Source of the DNA: an uncultured Paracoccaceae bacterium | GTDB lineage: Bacteria > Pseudomonadota > Alphaproteobacteria > Rhodobacterales > Rhodobacteraceae | Length of the DNA stretch: 51,309 nt | Direction: 5' to 3' | Assembly (NCBI GenBank): GCA_937983405.1 | Contig: CALJZN010000032.1 | Location: 1-51,309, forward strand | Shown here: piece after piece, positions 20,484-32,357 of the stretch | How the letters are laid out: each line of letters begins with the position of its first letter | Position numbering within the stretch: position 1 is the stretch's first letter | Notes under the pieces: generated by a model | Told to the model about the DNA's origin: nothing | The model's database searches: none | What the model saw: the letters and a program-made list of their open reading frames with translations, nothing else | Program-made: the position numbers and the translations under genes

Positions 20484-21643
20484 ACCGAAAGCTCGGCGAG
20501 CAGCCGGCGCATGAAGGCAGCACCCTCGGCCAATTGCGCGAGGCTGATGAACTCGTCGGGCTGGTGCGCCTGGGCGATGTCGCCGGGCCCGCAGACGACG
20601 CAGGAATAGCCGCGCGCCTGGAACTGCCCGCCCTCGGTGCCGTAGCTCACCACATGGGTGCCGTTGTCGCCCGTCAGCCGGCGCACCAGCGCCTCGGCCG
20701 CGCCGCCCGTCTCGGGCACCAGGGGCGGCACCTCGAATAGCGGCGCAAGCGTGATGCCGGCCTCGGGCGCAACCGTCTGCATCGCGGCGGTCAGGCGCGC
20801 GGCCTCGGCGCGCAGCCGCGCCTCCCACGCCGCGGCATCCTCGCCGGGCACGATGCGGATCTCGAGCGGAAAGCGGCAGTCGCGGGCGGTGATGTTGTGC
20901 GCGGTGCCGCCGGCGATCGTGCCCACATGCAGGGTGGTGAAGGGCGGATCGAACAGCGCGGCCAGCGGCCCCGGCCGTCGCGCCGCGGTCTCGGCGTTGC
21001 AGGCGTTGGCCCAGCCGATCAGACGCGCCCCCTCCATGATCGCCGAGACGCCCTGGGGCAGGCGCGCGGAATGCACCTCGCGCCCGCGCACGCCGACCAT
21101 CCAGCCCAGACCGCCCTTGTGCCCGGTCACGCAGCGCATCATCGACGGCTCGCCCACGATCACCGCCGCCGCGCCCGGCAGATCGCCCCGCAGCGCGTCG
21201 ATCATCGCCGGGGCCCCGGTGCAGCCCACCTCCTCGTCGTAGGAGAGCGCGAGTTGCAGGGGTCGCTTCAGCCCCGCCCCCGCCGCCTCGGCCAGCGCCC
21301 AGATGGCGAGCGCATCGAAACCCTTCATGTCGGCCGTGCCGCGGCCGTAGAGCCGCCCGCCGCGCTCGGTCAGGCGCCAGGGGTCGGCGGTCCAGGGCTG
21401 GCCGTCCACCGGCACCACGTCGGAATGGCCCGAAAGCACCACGCCCCCCGGCGCCCGCGGACCCGCCTCGGCATAGAGCGCGGCCTTGCTGCGCCCCTCG
21501 TTCCAGACCCGGCGCGCGGCGATGCCGTGGTGGGCAAGATAGGTCTCGACCCAGTCCACGAGGTCGAGGTTGCTGTCGCGGCTGACCGTCGGAAAGGCCA
21601 CGAGACGGTCGAGGATCTCGACTGGCGTCAAGGTGCTGCCCAT
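20480..21643 (-). CDS. Acetylornithine deacetylase-like M20 peptidase
   Basis: A 387-residue zinc hydrolase of the ArgE/DapE/M20A family. Metal and catalytic blocks are SGHSDVVPVDGQPW, YGRGTADMKGFDA, SYDEEVGCTGA and IVGEPS; the C-terminal block YGTEGGQFQARGYSCVVCGPGDI...QPDEF is typical of the proteobacterial ArgE form. In the cell it would release a free amino acid from an N-acetyl or N-acyl precursor. Given its coupling to a DAO-type oxidase and divergence from a peptide ABC importer, a catabolic rather than arginine-biosynthetic role is likely, so I do not assign argE. Confidence 0.9.
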   Translation of the reverse strand: MGSTLTPVEILDRLVAFPTVSRDSNLDLVDWVETYLAHHGIAARRVWNEGRSKAALYAEAGPRAPGGVVLSGHSDVVPVDGQPWTADPWRLTERGGRLYGRGTADMKGFDALAIWALAEAAGAGLKRPLQLALSYDEEVGCTGAPAMIDALRGDLPGAAAVIVGEPSMMRCVTGHKGGLGWMVGVRGREVHSARLPQGVSAIMEGARLIGWANACNAETAARRPGPLAALFDPPFTTLHVGTIAGGTAHNITARDCRFPLEIRIVPGEDAAAWEARLRAEAARLTAAMQTVAPEAGITLAPLFEVPPLVPETGGAAEALVRRLTGDNGTHVVSYGTEGGQFQARGYSCVVCGPGDIAQAHQPDEFISLAQLAEGAAFMRRLLAELSV

Positions 21644-21785
21644 CTCCGTTCCCCGTGCGCGCGGGACGCTCCGTTGCCCCGCCCGCTACCGTGCGGCCCC
21701 GCCGCGGCAAGGTCAAGCCGCCGCCGCCCGCGCCGGCCCCCGACTGCCCCTGCCGCGGCGTCGCGCGGCGCGGATCGAAAGGATG

Positions 21786-21813
21786 TTGCCGGATCGCCAA
21801 AAGGTGCTACGCT
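21786..21813 (+). promoter_or_regulatory. Putative promoter of the peptide ABC operon
   Basis: TTGCCGG (21786-21792), 13 nt, GCTACGCT (21806-21813). Read as sigma-70 it is TTGCCG-N16-TACGCT. It lies 83 bp before the first ATPase gene; the leader between is unusually AT-rich (AAAAAACGATAAAAC at about 21851-21865), and GGGGAG precedes the ATG. Confidence 0.4.
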
Positions 21814-21895
21814 TGGCTGCCGGGTCCGGACGCGCCGCAGGGCGGGCCAGAAAAAACGATAAAACAGAACGATAACCGAAAACGGGGAGTCCACG

Positions 21896-22922
<1,027 letters not shown>

Positions 22923-22930
<8 letters not shown>

Positions 22931-24008
22931 GGCTGGGCGCGGCGACCGCCCGCTGGTCGAGGTGCGCGGCCTGACGATGCATTTCCCGATCTACAAGGGC
23001 CTGTTCCGCCGCCGGGTGGGCGAGGTGCGGGCGGTCGACGGCGTGTCGTTCGACATCCGGCAGGGCGAGACGCTGGGGCTGGTGGGCGAATCGGGCTGCG
23101 GCAAGTCCACCTGCGGCCGGGCGATCCTGCGGCTTTACGACATTACGGCCGGCTCGATATGCATCGACGGGGTCGAGATCGGGCGGGCCTCGCAGGCGAC
23201 GCTGCGGCCGATGCGGCCGCGCATGCAGATGGTCTTTCAGGATCCGCAGGCCAGCCTGAACCCGCGCATGACGCTGGCCGCGATCATCGGCGAGCCGCTG
23301 ATGGAACACACCCGGATGACGGCGGCCGAGCGCACCGCGCGGGTCTACGAGCTGATGGACGCGGTGGGGCTGAACCGCACCTTCGCCAACCGCTACCCGC
23401 ACGAGTTTTCGGGCGGGCAGCGCCAGCGCATCGGCATCGCCCGGGCACTCGCGCTGAACCCGCGCTTCGTCGTCTGCGACGAGCCGATCGCGGCGCTCGA
23501 CGTCTCGATCCAGGCGCAGGTCGTCAACCTGCTGGAAGAGCTTCAGGACCGGTTCGGCCTGACCTACCTTTTCATCAGCCACGACCTGAGCATGGTGCGC
23601 CACATCGCGACCCGGGTGGCGGTGATGTATCTGGGCCGCATCGTCGAGATCGCCGGCCGCGAGCAGCTTTATGCGTCGCCGCTGCACCCCTACACCCAGG
23701 CGCTGCTGTCGGCCGTGCCCGAGCCCGACCCCGACTACGAGGCCGCGCGCCGGCGGATCATCCTGACGGGCGACGTGCCCTCGCCCGCGCGCCCGCCCCC
23801 GGGCTGCCGCTTTTCCACCCGTTGCCCGAAGGTCATGGACATCTGCCGCCGCGTCGCGCCCGAGCTGGCCGAGGCCGCGCCGGGGCAGTTCGTGGCCTGC
23901 CACCTCTACCCCGCGACAACCCCAGAACCGACCGCCGGGCGAACCGGCGGCACCGAGGCGCGACCCCGGGCACCCGCCGGGCAGTTCCAGCAAGGAGAAC
24001 CGCAATGA
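22923..24008 (+). CDS. Peptide ABC transporter ATP-binding protein (DppF/OppF type)
   Basis: 361-residue ATPase. It has the N-terminal [23 protein letters not shown] typical of the F subunit, Walker A GESGCGKS (55-62), [13 protein letters not shown], signature [15 protein letters not shown], Walker [13 protein letters not shown] and SHDLSM. The C-terminal region keeps [14 protein letters not shown]. The last ~30 residues (Pro/Thr/Gly-rich) extend past the usual end and read through the ribosome site of the next gene, whose ATG overlaps this stop as ATGA; this looks like coupling, not a frameshift. Confidence 0.95.
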
Positions 24009-25705
24009 AGCTCAAGACAGCCCTGATGGGCGCTGTCGCCGCCGTGGCCCTCGCTCCCCAGGCGATCGCCGAACGCGGCGCAGACGGCCATGTCAACATC
24101 ATCTACTGGCAGGCAGTGTCGATCCTGAACCCCTACCTGTCGGGCGGCACCAAGGACATCGAGGCCGCCTCGATGATCATCGAGCCGCTCGGCCGCTACG
24201 ACAACAACGGCGTGCTTGTCCCCTGGCTCGCCGCCGAGGTGCCCACGGTCGAGAACGGCGGCGTGGCCCAGGACCTCACCTCGATCACCTGGAGGCTGAA
24301 GCCCGGCATCCTGTGGTCCGATGGCACGCCGCTGACCTCGGCCGATGTGGTCTTTACCTGGGAATACTGCACCCATCCCGAAGGCGGCTGCGCCCAGGCG
24401 TCGAAGTTCGACGGGGTCGTTTCGGTCGAGGCGCTGGACGAGCTGACGGTGAAGGTCACCTTCGCCGGGCCCATGCCCGTGCCCTATGGGCCCTTCACCG
24501 GCGGCCAGGGTCCGATCCTGCAGAAGGCGCAGTTCCAGACCTGCCTCGGCGCGGCGGCGCCCACCTGCACCGACGCCAACTTCGGCCCCGTCGGCACCGG
24601 CCCCTTCGTGGTGACGGACTTCCGGCCCAACGACGTGATCCAGATGGCCGCGAACCCCAACTACCGCGACCCGGCCAAGCCGCGCTTCGCCACCGTCACC
24701 TTCAAGGGCGGCGGCGATGCCGCCGGCGCCGGCCGCGCGGTGCTCGAGACCGGCGAGTTCGACTATGCCTGGAACCTCCAGCTTGCCCCGCCGGTGCTGG
24801 CGGGCATGGTGGCGGCCGGCCGCGGCAAGGCGATCTCGGCCTTCGGCACGCTGGTCGAGCGCATCGAGATCAACCTGACCGACCCCTCGCCCAGCCTGCC
24901 CGAAGGCGAGCGGTCGACCCGCAAGCACCCGCATCCGATCCTGTCGGACCTCCGCGTGCGCAAGGCGCTGTCGATGGCCATCGACCGCGAGACGCTGGTC
25001 GAGATCGGCTATGGCCAGGCCGGGCGGCCCGCCTGCACCATCGTCCCCTCGCCGCCCAACTTCGCCTCGACCCGGACCGACTGCCTCGCGCAGGACATCG
25101 CCGGGGCGAACGCGCTGCTGGACGAGGCCGGCTGGGTCCGCGGCCCCGACGGCGTGCGCGGCAAGGACGGCCGGCGGCTGTCGCTGCTCTACCAGACCTC
25201 GACCAACGCGGTGCGCCAGGACTTCCAGGCGCTGATCAAGCAGTGGTGGAGCGAGATCGGCGTCGAGACCGAGCTGAAGAACATCAACGCCGGCGTCTTC
25301 TTCGGCGGCGACCCGGGCTCGCCCGACACGTTCCAGAAGTTCTATGCCGACGTCGAGATGTATGCCAACAACTTCGACGGCACCGACCCGCAGGCCTACC
25401 TTTCCGCCTACCGCTGCGGCAACGAACCCCGGCCCGAAACCGGCTGGCAGGGCGAGAACATCAACCGCTACTGCGACCCGGCCTATGACGCGCTGCTGGA
25501 CGAGCTGGCCCGCACCGCCGACTTCGAGGAGCGCGGCCGCATCGCCCGGCAACTGGCCGAGATGCTGACGGTCGAGAGCTACACCATTCTGCCGCTGGTC
25601 GACCGCGGCCGCGTCTCGGCCCATGCCAACACGCTGGGCGGCGTTGTCCTGAACACCTGGGACAGCGAGCTGTGGAACGTGGCGGACTGGTACCGCATCA
25701 AGTGA
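24005..25705 (+). CDS. Peptide ABC transporter substrate-binding protein
   Basis: 566-residue periplasmic protein of SBP family 5 (DppA/OppA). A signal peptide (1-22, cleavage at AIA) precedes [18 protein letters not shown], then the family block [26 protein letters not shown] and [19 protein letters not shown]. Two cysteine pairs ([17 protein letters not shown]) could form disulfides. It is longer than typical DppA by about 30 residues. AAGGAG lies 7 nt before the ATG. A strong hairpin follows the gene, before the permease genes, which usually keeps binding-protein mRNA in excess. Confidence 0.94.
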   Translation: MKLKTALMGAVAAVALAPQAIAERGADGHVNIIYWQAVSILNPYLSGGTKDIEAASMIIEPLGRYDNNGVLVPWLAAEVPTVENGGVAQDLTSITWRLKPGILWSDGTPLTSADVVFTWEYCTHPEGGCAQASKFDGVVSVEALDELTVKVTFAGPMPVPYGPFTGGQGPILQKAQFQTCLGAAAPTCTDANFGPVGTGPFVVTDFRPNDVIQMAANPNYRDPAKPRFATVTFKGGGDAAGAGRAVLETGEFDYAWNLQLAPPVLAGMVAAGRGKAISAFGTLVERIEINLTDPSPSLPEGERSTRKHPHPILSDLRVRKALSMAIDRETLVEIGYGQAGRPACTIVPSPPNFASTRTDCLAQDIAGANALLDEAGWVRGPDGVRGKDGRRLSLLYQTSTNAVRQDFQALIKQWWSEIGVETELKNINAGVFFGGDPGSPDTFQKFYADVEMYANNFDGTDPQAYLSAYRCGNEPRPETGWQGENINRYCDPAYDALLDELARTADFEERGRIARQLAEMLTVESYTILPLVDRGRVSAHANTLGGVVLNTWDSELWNVADWYRIK

Positions 25706-25711
25706 TCCGGC

Positions 25712-25745
25712 GGTGCCGGGCGGACAGTCCCGCCCGCCCGGCACC
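25712..25745 (+). other. Intercistronic hairpin after the binding-protein gene
   Basis: GGTGCCGGGCGG (25712-25723) pairs perfectly with CCGCCCGGCACC (25734-25745) across a 10-nt loop. It begins 6 nt after the stop codon. No T-run follows, so partial attenuation or mRNA protection is more likely than complete termination. Confidence 0.7.
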
Positions 25746-25860
25746 CCGCGCGGGGGGGGCGCAGGCCCTCTCGCCGCCCCTCCGGCACAGGGCGCGCAGC
25801 CGTCGCCCCCCGCGCCGGGCTTCCTTCGCCCACGTTCCATCCGATCCGAGGCGCCGGCCG

Positions 25861-26868
25861 ATGCTGACCTACACGCTCCGACGCTTGCTTTTGTCGATTC
25901 CGACGCTGATCTTCATCTCCCTCGTCATCTTCCTGCTGCTCGAGCTTGCGCCGGGCGACCCCCTGGCCGACCAGCCGCTGACCATCCCGCCCGAGGTGCG
26001 CGAGCGGATGCGCGCCGCGCTGGGGCTGGGCGAGCCCGTCTATGTCCGCTACTGGAAATGGCTGGTGCAGTTCTTCTGGGTCGAGCCGCGGGTGATGCTG
26101 GATGCCTGGCTTGGCACCGCGATGGCCGTGGGCGAGCAGCGCATCATCTCCTGGCAGTTCCGCGCGCCGGTGTTCGACGTGATCTGGCAGCGCCTGCCGC
26201 AGACGCTGTGGGTCGTCGGCATGGCCTACATCATCGGCGTGCTGATCGCGCTGCCGATCGGCATCATCTCGGCCTACCGGCAGTATTCCTGGTTCGACCA
26301 GATCGGCACCTTCGTCGCGATGATCGGCTTTTCGGTGCCCACCTTCTTCACCGGCGTGCTGCTGATCGTCATCTTCGCGGTCAACCTCGGCTGGTTCCCG
26401 TCGATCTACGACACCACGCTGCGCGTCACCGACTGGCCGAGCTTCGTGCGGCAGGTGCAGCAGATGGCGATGCCGGTGGCGGTGCTGGCGCTTTACAACG
26501 CCGCGCAGATCAGCCGCTACATGCGCGCCTCGATGCTCGACAACCTCAACCAGGACTATGTCCGCACCGCCCGCGCCAAGGGCATGACCGAACCCGTGGT
26601 CGTGCTGCTGCATGTCCTGCGCAACTCGATGATCCCGGTCGTGACCGTCATCGCGCTCGGCGTGCCCTCGATCTTCGGCGGCGCGATCATCACCGAACAG
26701 GTGTTCAAGGTGAACGGCCTGGGTCAGGCGCTGATCGGGGCGATTTATGCCAACGACCTGCCCATGGTGCAGACGCTGGCCTTCATCTTCGCGATCCTGA
26801 TCGTGCTGTTCAACCTGGTGGCCGATGTGCTCTACGGCCTGCTCGACCCGCGGATCCGCTATGACTGA
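25861..26868 (+). CDS. Peptide ABC transporter permease (DppB type)
   Basis: 335-residue inner-membrane protein with six helices. The N-terminus MLTYTLRRLLLSIPTLIFISLVIF and ELAPGDPL are standard for DppB/OppB. The EAA coupling loop reads YVRTARAKGMTEPVVVLLHVLRNSMIPVVT. A 70-residue insert between helix 1 and 2 (YWKWLVQFFWVEPRVMLDAWLGT...) makes it somewhat longer than DppB. It is separated from the binding-protein gene by 155 bp containing a hairpin, and its end overlaps the next permease by 8 nt. Confidence 0.95.
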   Translation: MLTYTLRRLLLSIPTLIFISLVIFLLLELAPGDPLADQPLTIPPEVRERMRAALGLGEPVYVRYWKWLVQFFWVEPRVMLDAWLGTAMAVGEQRIISWQFRAPVFDVIWQRLPQTLWVVGMAYIIGVLIALPIGIISAYRQYSWFDQIGTFVAMIGFSVPTFFTGVLLIVIFAVNLGWFPSIYDTTLRVTDWPSFVRQVQQMAMPVAVLALYNAAQISRYMRASMLDNLNQDYVRTARAKGMTEPVVVLLHVLRNSMIPVVTVIALGVPSIFGGAIITEQVFKVNGLGQALIGAIYANDLPMVQTLAFIFAILIVLFNLVADVLYGLLDPRIRYD

Positions 26869-27784
26869 CGTGCTCACGCCCCCTGCGCCCGAGGCCGCGC
26901 CGAAGCCCCCGCGCAGCCCGTGGCGCGACGTCTGGGACCAGTTCCGCAGCCACAGGGGCGCGCTGGCGGGCCTGGTGATCTTCACGCTCTTCCTGCTGGC
27001 CGCGGCGGTCGGGCCCTACATCTGGCGGGTCGATCCCACCTTCATCACCATCCGCGCCCGCAACCTCGGGCCAAGCTGGACCTATCCGCTGGGCACCGAC
27101 CAGCTGGGGCGCGACATGCTGGCGCGGATGATCGCGGGCGGACGCATCTCGATCGCGGTGGGGCTGACGGCGATGGCGCTGAGCCTCGTGCTCGGCACGC
27201 TCGTGGGCATGCTGGCGGGGTTCTTCCGCCGGCTCGACGGCCCGCTCATGCGGCTCACCGACCTCTTCCTGTCGCTGCCGCTGCTGCCGCTCCTGCTCGT
27301 GATGGTGATGCTGTTCCGCGAAAGCCTGTCGCAGCGCTTCGGGCCCGAGACCGGCATCTTCATCCTGATCGTCTTTGCGATCGGCATCACCTCGTGGATG
27401 CAGACCGCGCGGATCGTGCGCGGCGACGTGCTGGCGCTGAAGGAACGCGAGTTCGTGCTCGCCGCCCGCTCGATCGGCACGCCGCCCGGCCGGATCATCA
27501 CCCGCCACCTGCTGCCCAATGTGATGTCGCCGATCATGGTCTCGGCCACGCTCGGCATCGCCAACGCGATCATCACCGAATCGGCGCTGTCGTTCCTCGG
27601 CCTCGGCTTTCCGCCCGACTTCCCGACCTGGGGGCGGCTTCTGTTCGACGCGGTGGACTACATCCGCGACTATCCCAGCCGGGTGATCTGGCCGGGCGTG
27701 GCGATCAGCCTGGTGGTGCTGTCGGCCAACTACATCGGCGACGGGCTGCGCGACGCCCTCGACCCGCGCATCCGCGGCCGCTAG
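26861..27784 (+). CDS. Peptide ABC transporter permease (DppC type)
   Basis: 307-residue inner-membrane protein, six helices. Family blocks are WDQFRSHRGALAGLVIF at the N-terminus, YPLGTDQLGRDMLARMIAGGRISIAVG, the EAA loop EREFVLAARSIGTPPGRIITRHLLPNVM and the C-terminal GDGLRDALDPRIR. ATG at 26861 was chosen over an in-frame ATG at 26825 because it overlaps the dppB-type stop by 8 nt and starts the family's usual N-terminus. Last gene of the operon; a convergent DUF3422 gene ends 14 bp away. Confidence 0.95.
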   Translation: MTDVLTPPAPEAAPKPPRSPWRDVWDQFRSHRGALAGLVIFTLFLLAAAVGPYIWRVDPTFITIRARNLGPSWTYPLGTDQLGRDMLARMIAGGRISIAVGLTAMALSLVLGTLVGMLAGFFRRLDGPLMRLTDLFLSLPLLPLLLVMVMLFRESLSQRFGPETGIFILIVFAIGITSWMQTARIVRGDVLALKEREFVLAARSIGTPPGRIITRHLLPNVMSPIMVSATLGIANAIITESALSFLGLGFPPDFPTWGRLLFDAVDYIRDYPSRVIWPGVAISLVVLSANYIGDGLRDALDPRIRGR

Positions 27785-27798
27785 CCGCGGGTGCCGCG

Positions 27799-29082
27799 CT
27801 ATTCCAGCCCGCGGCGGATGCGTCGGATCGCCAGCCAGACCCCGGCCAGAACGACCGGGGCGAGCAGCGCCGTCAGCATCTCCTTGCTCAGCCCCAGCGG
27901 GCCGGCCGCCGGATAGGCAAGGTATGACAGCAGGCTGACCGCATAGTAGCTGATCGCGACGATGGAAAAGCCCTCGACCGTGCGCTGCAGCCGCAGCTGC
28001 AGGTCGGCGCGGCGGTCCATGCTGGCCAGAAGCTTCTGGTTCTGCGCCGAGCGTTCGACATCGACCCGCGTGCGCAACAGGTCCGAGGCGCGCATCGCCC
28101 GCTCGGCCATCCGATGCAGCCGCGCCTCGCCCGACTTCACGGTGCGCATCGCCGGGTCGAAGCGGCGGTTCATGAACTCGGCGAAGGTCTGAAGCCCGGC
28201 GAAGCGCCCCTCGCGCAGGCCGGCGATGCGGTCGTGCACGATCGCCTCGTAGGCGGCCGTGGCGCCGAAGCGGAACGAGGACTCCACCAGCAGCCGCTCG
28301 AGCTCGGACGAGATGCGCAGAAGCTCGGACAGCATCGTCTCGGCGCTGCGCCTCTCCTCGGTCATCGCGCCGACCAGCGCGGTAAGCTCGCCGTCGAGCT
28401 CGCCCATCCGCGGCCCTAGGCGGCGGACCCGCGCGAGGCCGAGCATCGACATGCTCTTGTAGGTCTCGATCTCGCACAGGCTCTGGACGATGCGGCCCAG
28501 CCGCCGCGGCCCGGCATCGGCGCGGGCGAAGACGGCAAAGCGCATGTGCCCCGCGCTGTCGATGCGGAAGTCGCCCGCCACGATGGCCGCCCCCTCGGCC
28601 ACCCGCGCGCAGGCCAGGCTTTCGGGCACGAACCAGTCGCCCAGCAGCGGGACGATGCGCGCCTCGTCCTCGGGCATGGGCTCGATCCGCACCAGCACGG
28701 AGGTCACGCGCGTGCCCGGTGCGCGCGCCAGCCAGTCGGCCGGGTAGACCTCGAACTTCGCCGGGTCGAAGGGGCGTTCGGCCACGCCGCGGGTGAAGGC
28801 GGTGTAGGTGACGAACTCGGTGTGGCTTTCCCACTTCAGCCCGTGGCGGCCGATCTCGGTGGAATGATGCGTCGCCCCGGGCGGCGGATGCGCGGCCCCG
28901 AACCGGTCGAGCAGCGCCAGAAGATGCGCCCGGTCGGCCGCACGGTCGCGCCCGACGGCGTTCTCGGGCTGCTTGACGGCGAGATAGAGCACATGGCTCG
29001 GCGCCGTCATCGCCGGAAAGGGGCGGGCGTGCAGCTCGTTGGCCAGCGTGAAGCGGAGAGGGTGGTCGACGATCGGACTCAT
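27799..29082 (-). CDS. DUF3422 family membrane-anchored protein
   Basis: 427-residue protein with the DUF3422 N-terminal hallmark HPLRFTLANELHARPFP (7-23) and a long soluble domain containing a helical, coiled-coil-like part (about 220-370, Glu/Arg/Leu-rich). Two hydrophobic helices lie near the C-terminus (about 378-395 and 400-420), so it is a C-tail-anchored inner-membrane protein of the cytosol. Function of the family is not established to my knowledge. It lies 136 bp downstream of pntB on the same strand. Confidence 0.88.
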   Translation of the reverse strand: MSPIVDHPLRFTLANELHARPFPAMTAPSHVLYLAVKQPENAVGRDRAADRAHLLALLDRFGAAHPPPGATHHSTEIGRHGLKWESHTEFVTYTAFTRGVAERPFDPAKFEVYPADWLARAPGTRVTSVLVRIEPMPEDEARIVPLLGDWFVPESLACARVAEGAAIVAGDFRIDSAGHMRFAVFARADAGPRRLGRIVQSLCEIETYKSMSMLGLARVRRLGPRMGELDGELTALVGAMTEERRSAETMLSELLRISSELERLLVESSFRFGATAAYEAIVHDRIAGLREGRFAGLQTFAEFMNRRFDPAMRTVKSGEARLHRMAERAMRASDLLRTRVDVERSAQNQKLLASMDRRADLQLRLQRTVEGFSIVAISYYAVSLLSYLAYPAAGPLGLSKEMLTALLAPVVLAGVWLAIRRIRRGLE

Positions 29083-29153
29083 GGCGGTCTCTCGGGGCGC
29101 GTCTTGCGACAGCTAAGCTTGCCCGGGGCGAAGTAAACCGTCCCCGGCCGCGC

Positions 29154-29171
29154 GCCGCGCCCCGGCGCGGC
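29154..29171 (-). terminator. Hairpin between pntB and the DUF3422 gene
   Basis: GCCGCGCC, CC, GGCGCGGC: a perfect 8-bp inverted repeat in the 136-bp gap after pntB. No T-run; terminator function is a guess. Confidence 0.3.
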
Positions 29172-29218
29172 ACCGTCCGTCGGCGGGGCGGGCGACGGCC
29201 CGCGGCACGTCAGCCCCC

Positions 29219-30691
29219 CTAGCCGATCAGCGGCAGCAGCGCATCCAGCGACTTCTTCGCGTCGCCATAGAACATCCGCGTGTTCTCCTTGAAGAACAGC
29301 GGGTTCTCGATGCCGGAATAGCCGGTGCCCTGGCCGCGCTTGGAGACGATGACCTGCTTGGCCTTCCACACCTCCAGCACCGGCATGCCGGCGATGGGGC
29401 TGTTCGGATCCTCCTGCGCCGCCGGGTTGACGATGTCGTTCGAGCCGATGACGATGGCAACGTCGGTTTCGGGGAAGTCGTCGTTGATCTCGTCCATCTC
29501 GAGCACGATGTCGTAGGGCACCTTGGCCTCGGCCAGCAGCACGTTCATGTGCCCGGGCAGCCGCCCGGCGACCGGGTGGATGGCAAAGCGCACGGTCTTG
29601 CCCCTGGCGCGCAGCTTGCGGACGAGTTCCGACACCGACTGCTGCGCCTGCGCCACCGCCATGCCGTAGCCCGGGACGATGATGATGCTCTCGGCGTCGT
29701 TCAGCGCCGCCGCCACGCCCTCGGCGTCGATCGCCACCTGCTCGCCCGCGATCTCCATCGCCGGGCCCGTGCTGTTGCCGAAGCCCCCGAGGATGACCGA
29801 CACGAACGAACGGTTCATCGCCTTGCACATGATGTAGGACAGGATCGCCCCCGACGAGCCCACCAGCGCGCCGACCACGATCAGCAGATCGTTGCCCAGC
29901 GAGAAGCCGATCGCCGCCGCCGCCCAGCCGGAATAGCTGTTGAGCATCGACACCACCACCGGCATGTCGGCCCCGCCGATACCCATGATGAGGTGGTAGC
30001 CGATGAAGAACGCCAGCAGCGCCATCAGCAGCAGCGTCCACGCCCCCGCCCCCTGCATGTAGAGCACGAAGAGCAAGAGCGAGGCCGCCGCGGCGCCCGC
30101 GTTCAGCAGATGGCCGCCCGGCAGCTGGCGCGCCCTGGTGTCCACCCCGACCGTGTAGCCCCAAAGCGTCACCGAGCCGGCGAGCTTGAGGAAGGCGACG
30201 ACCGACCCGGTGAAGGTGACCGCACCGATGAACACCCCGAGATAGACCTCGACCTTCAGAACGGCGATCTCGGCAGCGGTCTTTTCGGCGACCTTCGCGG
30301 CAAAGCCCGATAGCGCCGCCAGCGCCTCGGCCGCGTCCGCCCCCTGCAGGGCGGCCACGCGCACCATCTCGGCCTCGGCGTTGAAGCCGATGAAGACGGC
30401 GGCCAGCCCGACCAGCGAATGCATCGCGGCCACGAGCTGCGGCATCTCGGTCATCTGCACGCGCTGGGCGACATACCAGCCGATGGCGCCGCCCATCAGC
30501 ACCAGCACGACCGAAAGCCCCCAGTTGCCCGCCCCCGGGCCGACGAGGGTGGCAAGCACCGCCAGCGCCATGCCGGCGATGCCATACCAGACCGCGCGCT
30601 TGGCGCTTTCCTGCCCCGACAGGCCGCCCAGCGCGAGGATGAACAGGACCGCCGCGACGACATAGGCGGCCGTGGTGAAGCCGTAGTCCAT
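29219..30691 (-). CDS. pntB: NAD(P) transhydrogenase subunit beta
   Basis: 490-residue subunit of the proton-translocating transhydrogenase, which makes NADPH from NADH at the inner membrane. About nine helices (domain II) are followed by the soluble NADP(H)-binding domain III, with [65 protein letters not shown] and [16 protein letters not shown]. Start ATG at 30689-30691 with GGAG upstream. It follows pntA at 13 bp. Confidence 0.98.
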   Translation of the reverse strand: MDYGFTTAAYVVAAVLFILALGGLSGQESAKRAVWYGIAGMALAVLATLVGPGAGNWGLSVVLVLMGGAIGWYVAQRVQMTEMPQLVAAMHSLVGLAAVFIGFNAEAEMVRVAALQGADAAEALAALSGFAAKVAEKTAAEIAVLKVEVYLGVFIGAVTFTGSVVAFLKLAGSVTLWGYTVGVDTRARQLPGGHLLNAGAAAASLLLFVLYMQGAGAWTLLLMALLAFFIGYHLIMGIGGADMPVVVSMLNSYSGWAAAAIGFSLGNDLLIVVGALVGSSGAILSYIMCKAMNRSFVSVILGGFGNSTGPAMEIAGEQVAIDAEGVAAALNDAESIIIVPGYGMAVAQAQQSVSELVRKLRARGKTVRFAIHPVAGRLPGHMNVLLAEAKVPYDIVLEMDEINDDFPETDVAIVIGSNDIVNPAAQEDPNSPIAGMPVLEVWKAKQVIVSKRGQGTGYSGIENPLFFKENTRMFYGDAKKSLDALLPLIG

Positions 30692-30704
30692 GGCGCGCGC
30701 TCCT

Positions 30705-32276
30705 TCAGGATTTCTGGAACATGGCGAGCATGCGCCGGGTGACGAGGAAGCCGCCGAAGATGTTGATGCCGGCCATGAACACCGACAGCGCGGCAAGCAG
30801 CAGCACGAGCCACGCGCCCGAGCCGATCTGCATCAGCGCGCCGAGGATGATGATCGACGAGATGGCGTTGGTGATCGACATCAGCGGCGTGTGCAGGCTG
30901 TGGCTGACGTTCCAGATCACCTGGAAGCCCACGAACACGGCCAGCACGAAGACGATGAAGTGCTGCATGAAGCTGGCCGGGGCGAACAGGCCCGCCAGCA
31001 GGATCAGCGCGCCGCCCCCGGCGATCAGCCCGACCTGCCGGCGCGTCTGCGCCCGGAAGGCGGCCAGCTCCTGCGCGCGCCGCTCCTCGGGGGTCGGTTC
31101 CTTCGGCTTGTCCTTGGGTTTCGCGGCGGCGATGGCGCGCACCTTGGGCGGCGGCGGCGGATAGGTGATCTGGCCGTCATGGACGACGGTGGCGCCGCGG
31201 ATGACGTCGTCCTCCATGTTCACCACGATCGCGCCGTCCTTCCGGGGCGTGAGGTCGGCGATCATGTGGCGGATGTTGCTGGCATAAAGGCTCGAGGCCT
31301 GCGCCGCCATCCGGCTGGGGAAGTCGGTGTAGCCGATCACCACGACGCCGTTTTCGGTGACGATGCGCGCATCCGGCACGGTCAGGTCGCAGTTGCCCCC
31401 GCGCTCGGCGGCAAGGTCGACGATCACGCTGCCGGGCTTCATCGCCGCCACCATGTCGGCGGTCCAGAGCTTGGGCGCCGGCCGGCCGGGGATCAGCGCC
31501 GTGGTGATGACGATGTCCATGTCGGGGGCGAGCTCGCGGAACTTCGCCAGCTGCTTCTCGCGGAACTCGGGGCTCGAGGGCGCGGCGTAGCCCCCCGTCG
31601 CCGCGCCGTCCTGCGCAGGCTCGAACTCGAGAAAGACGAACTCGGCGCCCATCGACTCGATCTGCTCGGCAACCTCGGGGCGCACGTCGAAGGCATAGGT
31701 GATGGCGCCGAGGCTCACGCTGGTCCCGATGGCGGCCAGCCCCGCGACGCCCGCGCCCACCACCAGCACCTTCGCGGGCGGGATCTTGCCCGCCGCGGTA
31801 ACCTGCCCGGTGAAGAAGCGGCCGAAGTTGTTCGCCGCCTCGATCACCGCGCGGTAGCCGGCGAGGTTGGCCATGGACGACAGCGCGTCCATCTTCTGTG
31901 CCCGGCTGATGCGCGGCACCATGTCCATGGCGATGACGGTGGCGCCCCGCGCGCGGCAGCGCTCCAGCAGATCGGGGTTCTGCGCCGGCCAGAAGAACGA
32001 GATCAGCGTCTGCCCGGGGCGCAAACGGTCGGCCTCGGCCTCGGACGGCCCGCGGACCTTCACCACCACGTCGGCGCGCGCCCACAGCGCCTCGGCATCC
32101 GCCACCACCTCGACCCCCGCGGCGGCATAGGCGGCATCGGCGATGCCCGCGGCGGCGCCGGCGCCCGCCTCGACCAGGCAGTCGTGCCCCAGTTTGCGCA
32201 AATGGCCCGCGCTCTCGGGCGTCAGCGCGACACGCGCCTCGCCCGGCGCGATCTCTTTCGGAGCCCCGATCCTCAC
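30705..32276 (-). CDS. pntA: NAD(P) transhydrogenase subunit alpha
   Basis: 523-residue subunit with the NAD(H)-binding domain I ([22 protein letters not shown] at the start, [20 protein letters not shown] fold, [13 protein letters not shown]) and four C-terminal membrane helices (about 415-515), so the alpha1 and alpha2 parts are fused as in E. coli. The start is GTG (32274-32276), preceded by AAGGAAGGGGG; an upstream ATG in the frame would add 25 Arg/Gly-rich residues not found in the family. Forms an operon with pntB. Confidence 0.97.
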   Translation of the reverse strand: MRIGAPKEIAPGEARVALTPESAGHLRKLGHDCLVEAGAGAAAGIADAAYAAAGVEVVADAEALWARADVVVKVRGPSEAEADRLRPGQTLISFFWPAQNPDLLERCRARGATVIAMDMVPRISRAQKMDALSSMANLAGYRAVIEAANNFGRFFTGQVTAAGKIPPAKVLVVGAGVAGLAAIGTSVSLGAITYAFDVRPEVAEQIESMGAEFVFLEFEPAQDGAATGGYAAPSSPEFREKQLAKFRELAPDMDIVITTALIPGRPAPKLWTADMVAAMKPGSVIVDLAAERGGNCDLTVPDARIVTENGVVVIGYTDFPSRMAAQASSLYASNIRHMIADLTPRKDGAIVVNMEDDVIRGATVVHDGQITYPPPPPKVRAIAAAKPKDKPKEPTPEERRAQELAAFRAQTRRQVGLIAGGGALILLAGLFAPASFMQHFIVFVLAVFVGFQVIWNVSHSLHTPLMSITNAISSIIILGALMQIGSGAWLVLLLAALSVFMAGINIFGGFLVTRRMLAMFQKS

Positions 32277-32357
32277 CGTCCCACCCCCTTCCTTGCCGCG
32301 CCCGCCCCGGTGCCCGGCGCATGATAGGCGCCGGCGCCGGCCAAAGGCCACCGCGGC

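Noticed and set aside
20480-21643. Assignment as biosynthetic argE
   Set aside because: Family motifs fit, but coupling to a DAO-type oxidase and divergence from a peptide importer argue for a catabolic M20 enzyme; sequence alone does not decide.
23909-24008. A frameshift at the end of the second ABC ATPase
   Set aside because: The extra C-terminal residues are in the same frame and the stop overlaps the next ATG as ATGA, a normal coupling arrangement.
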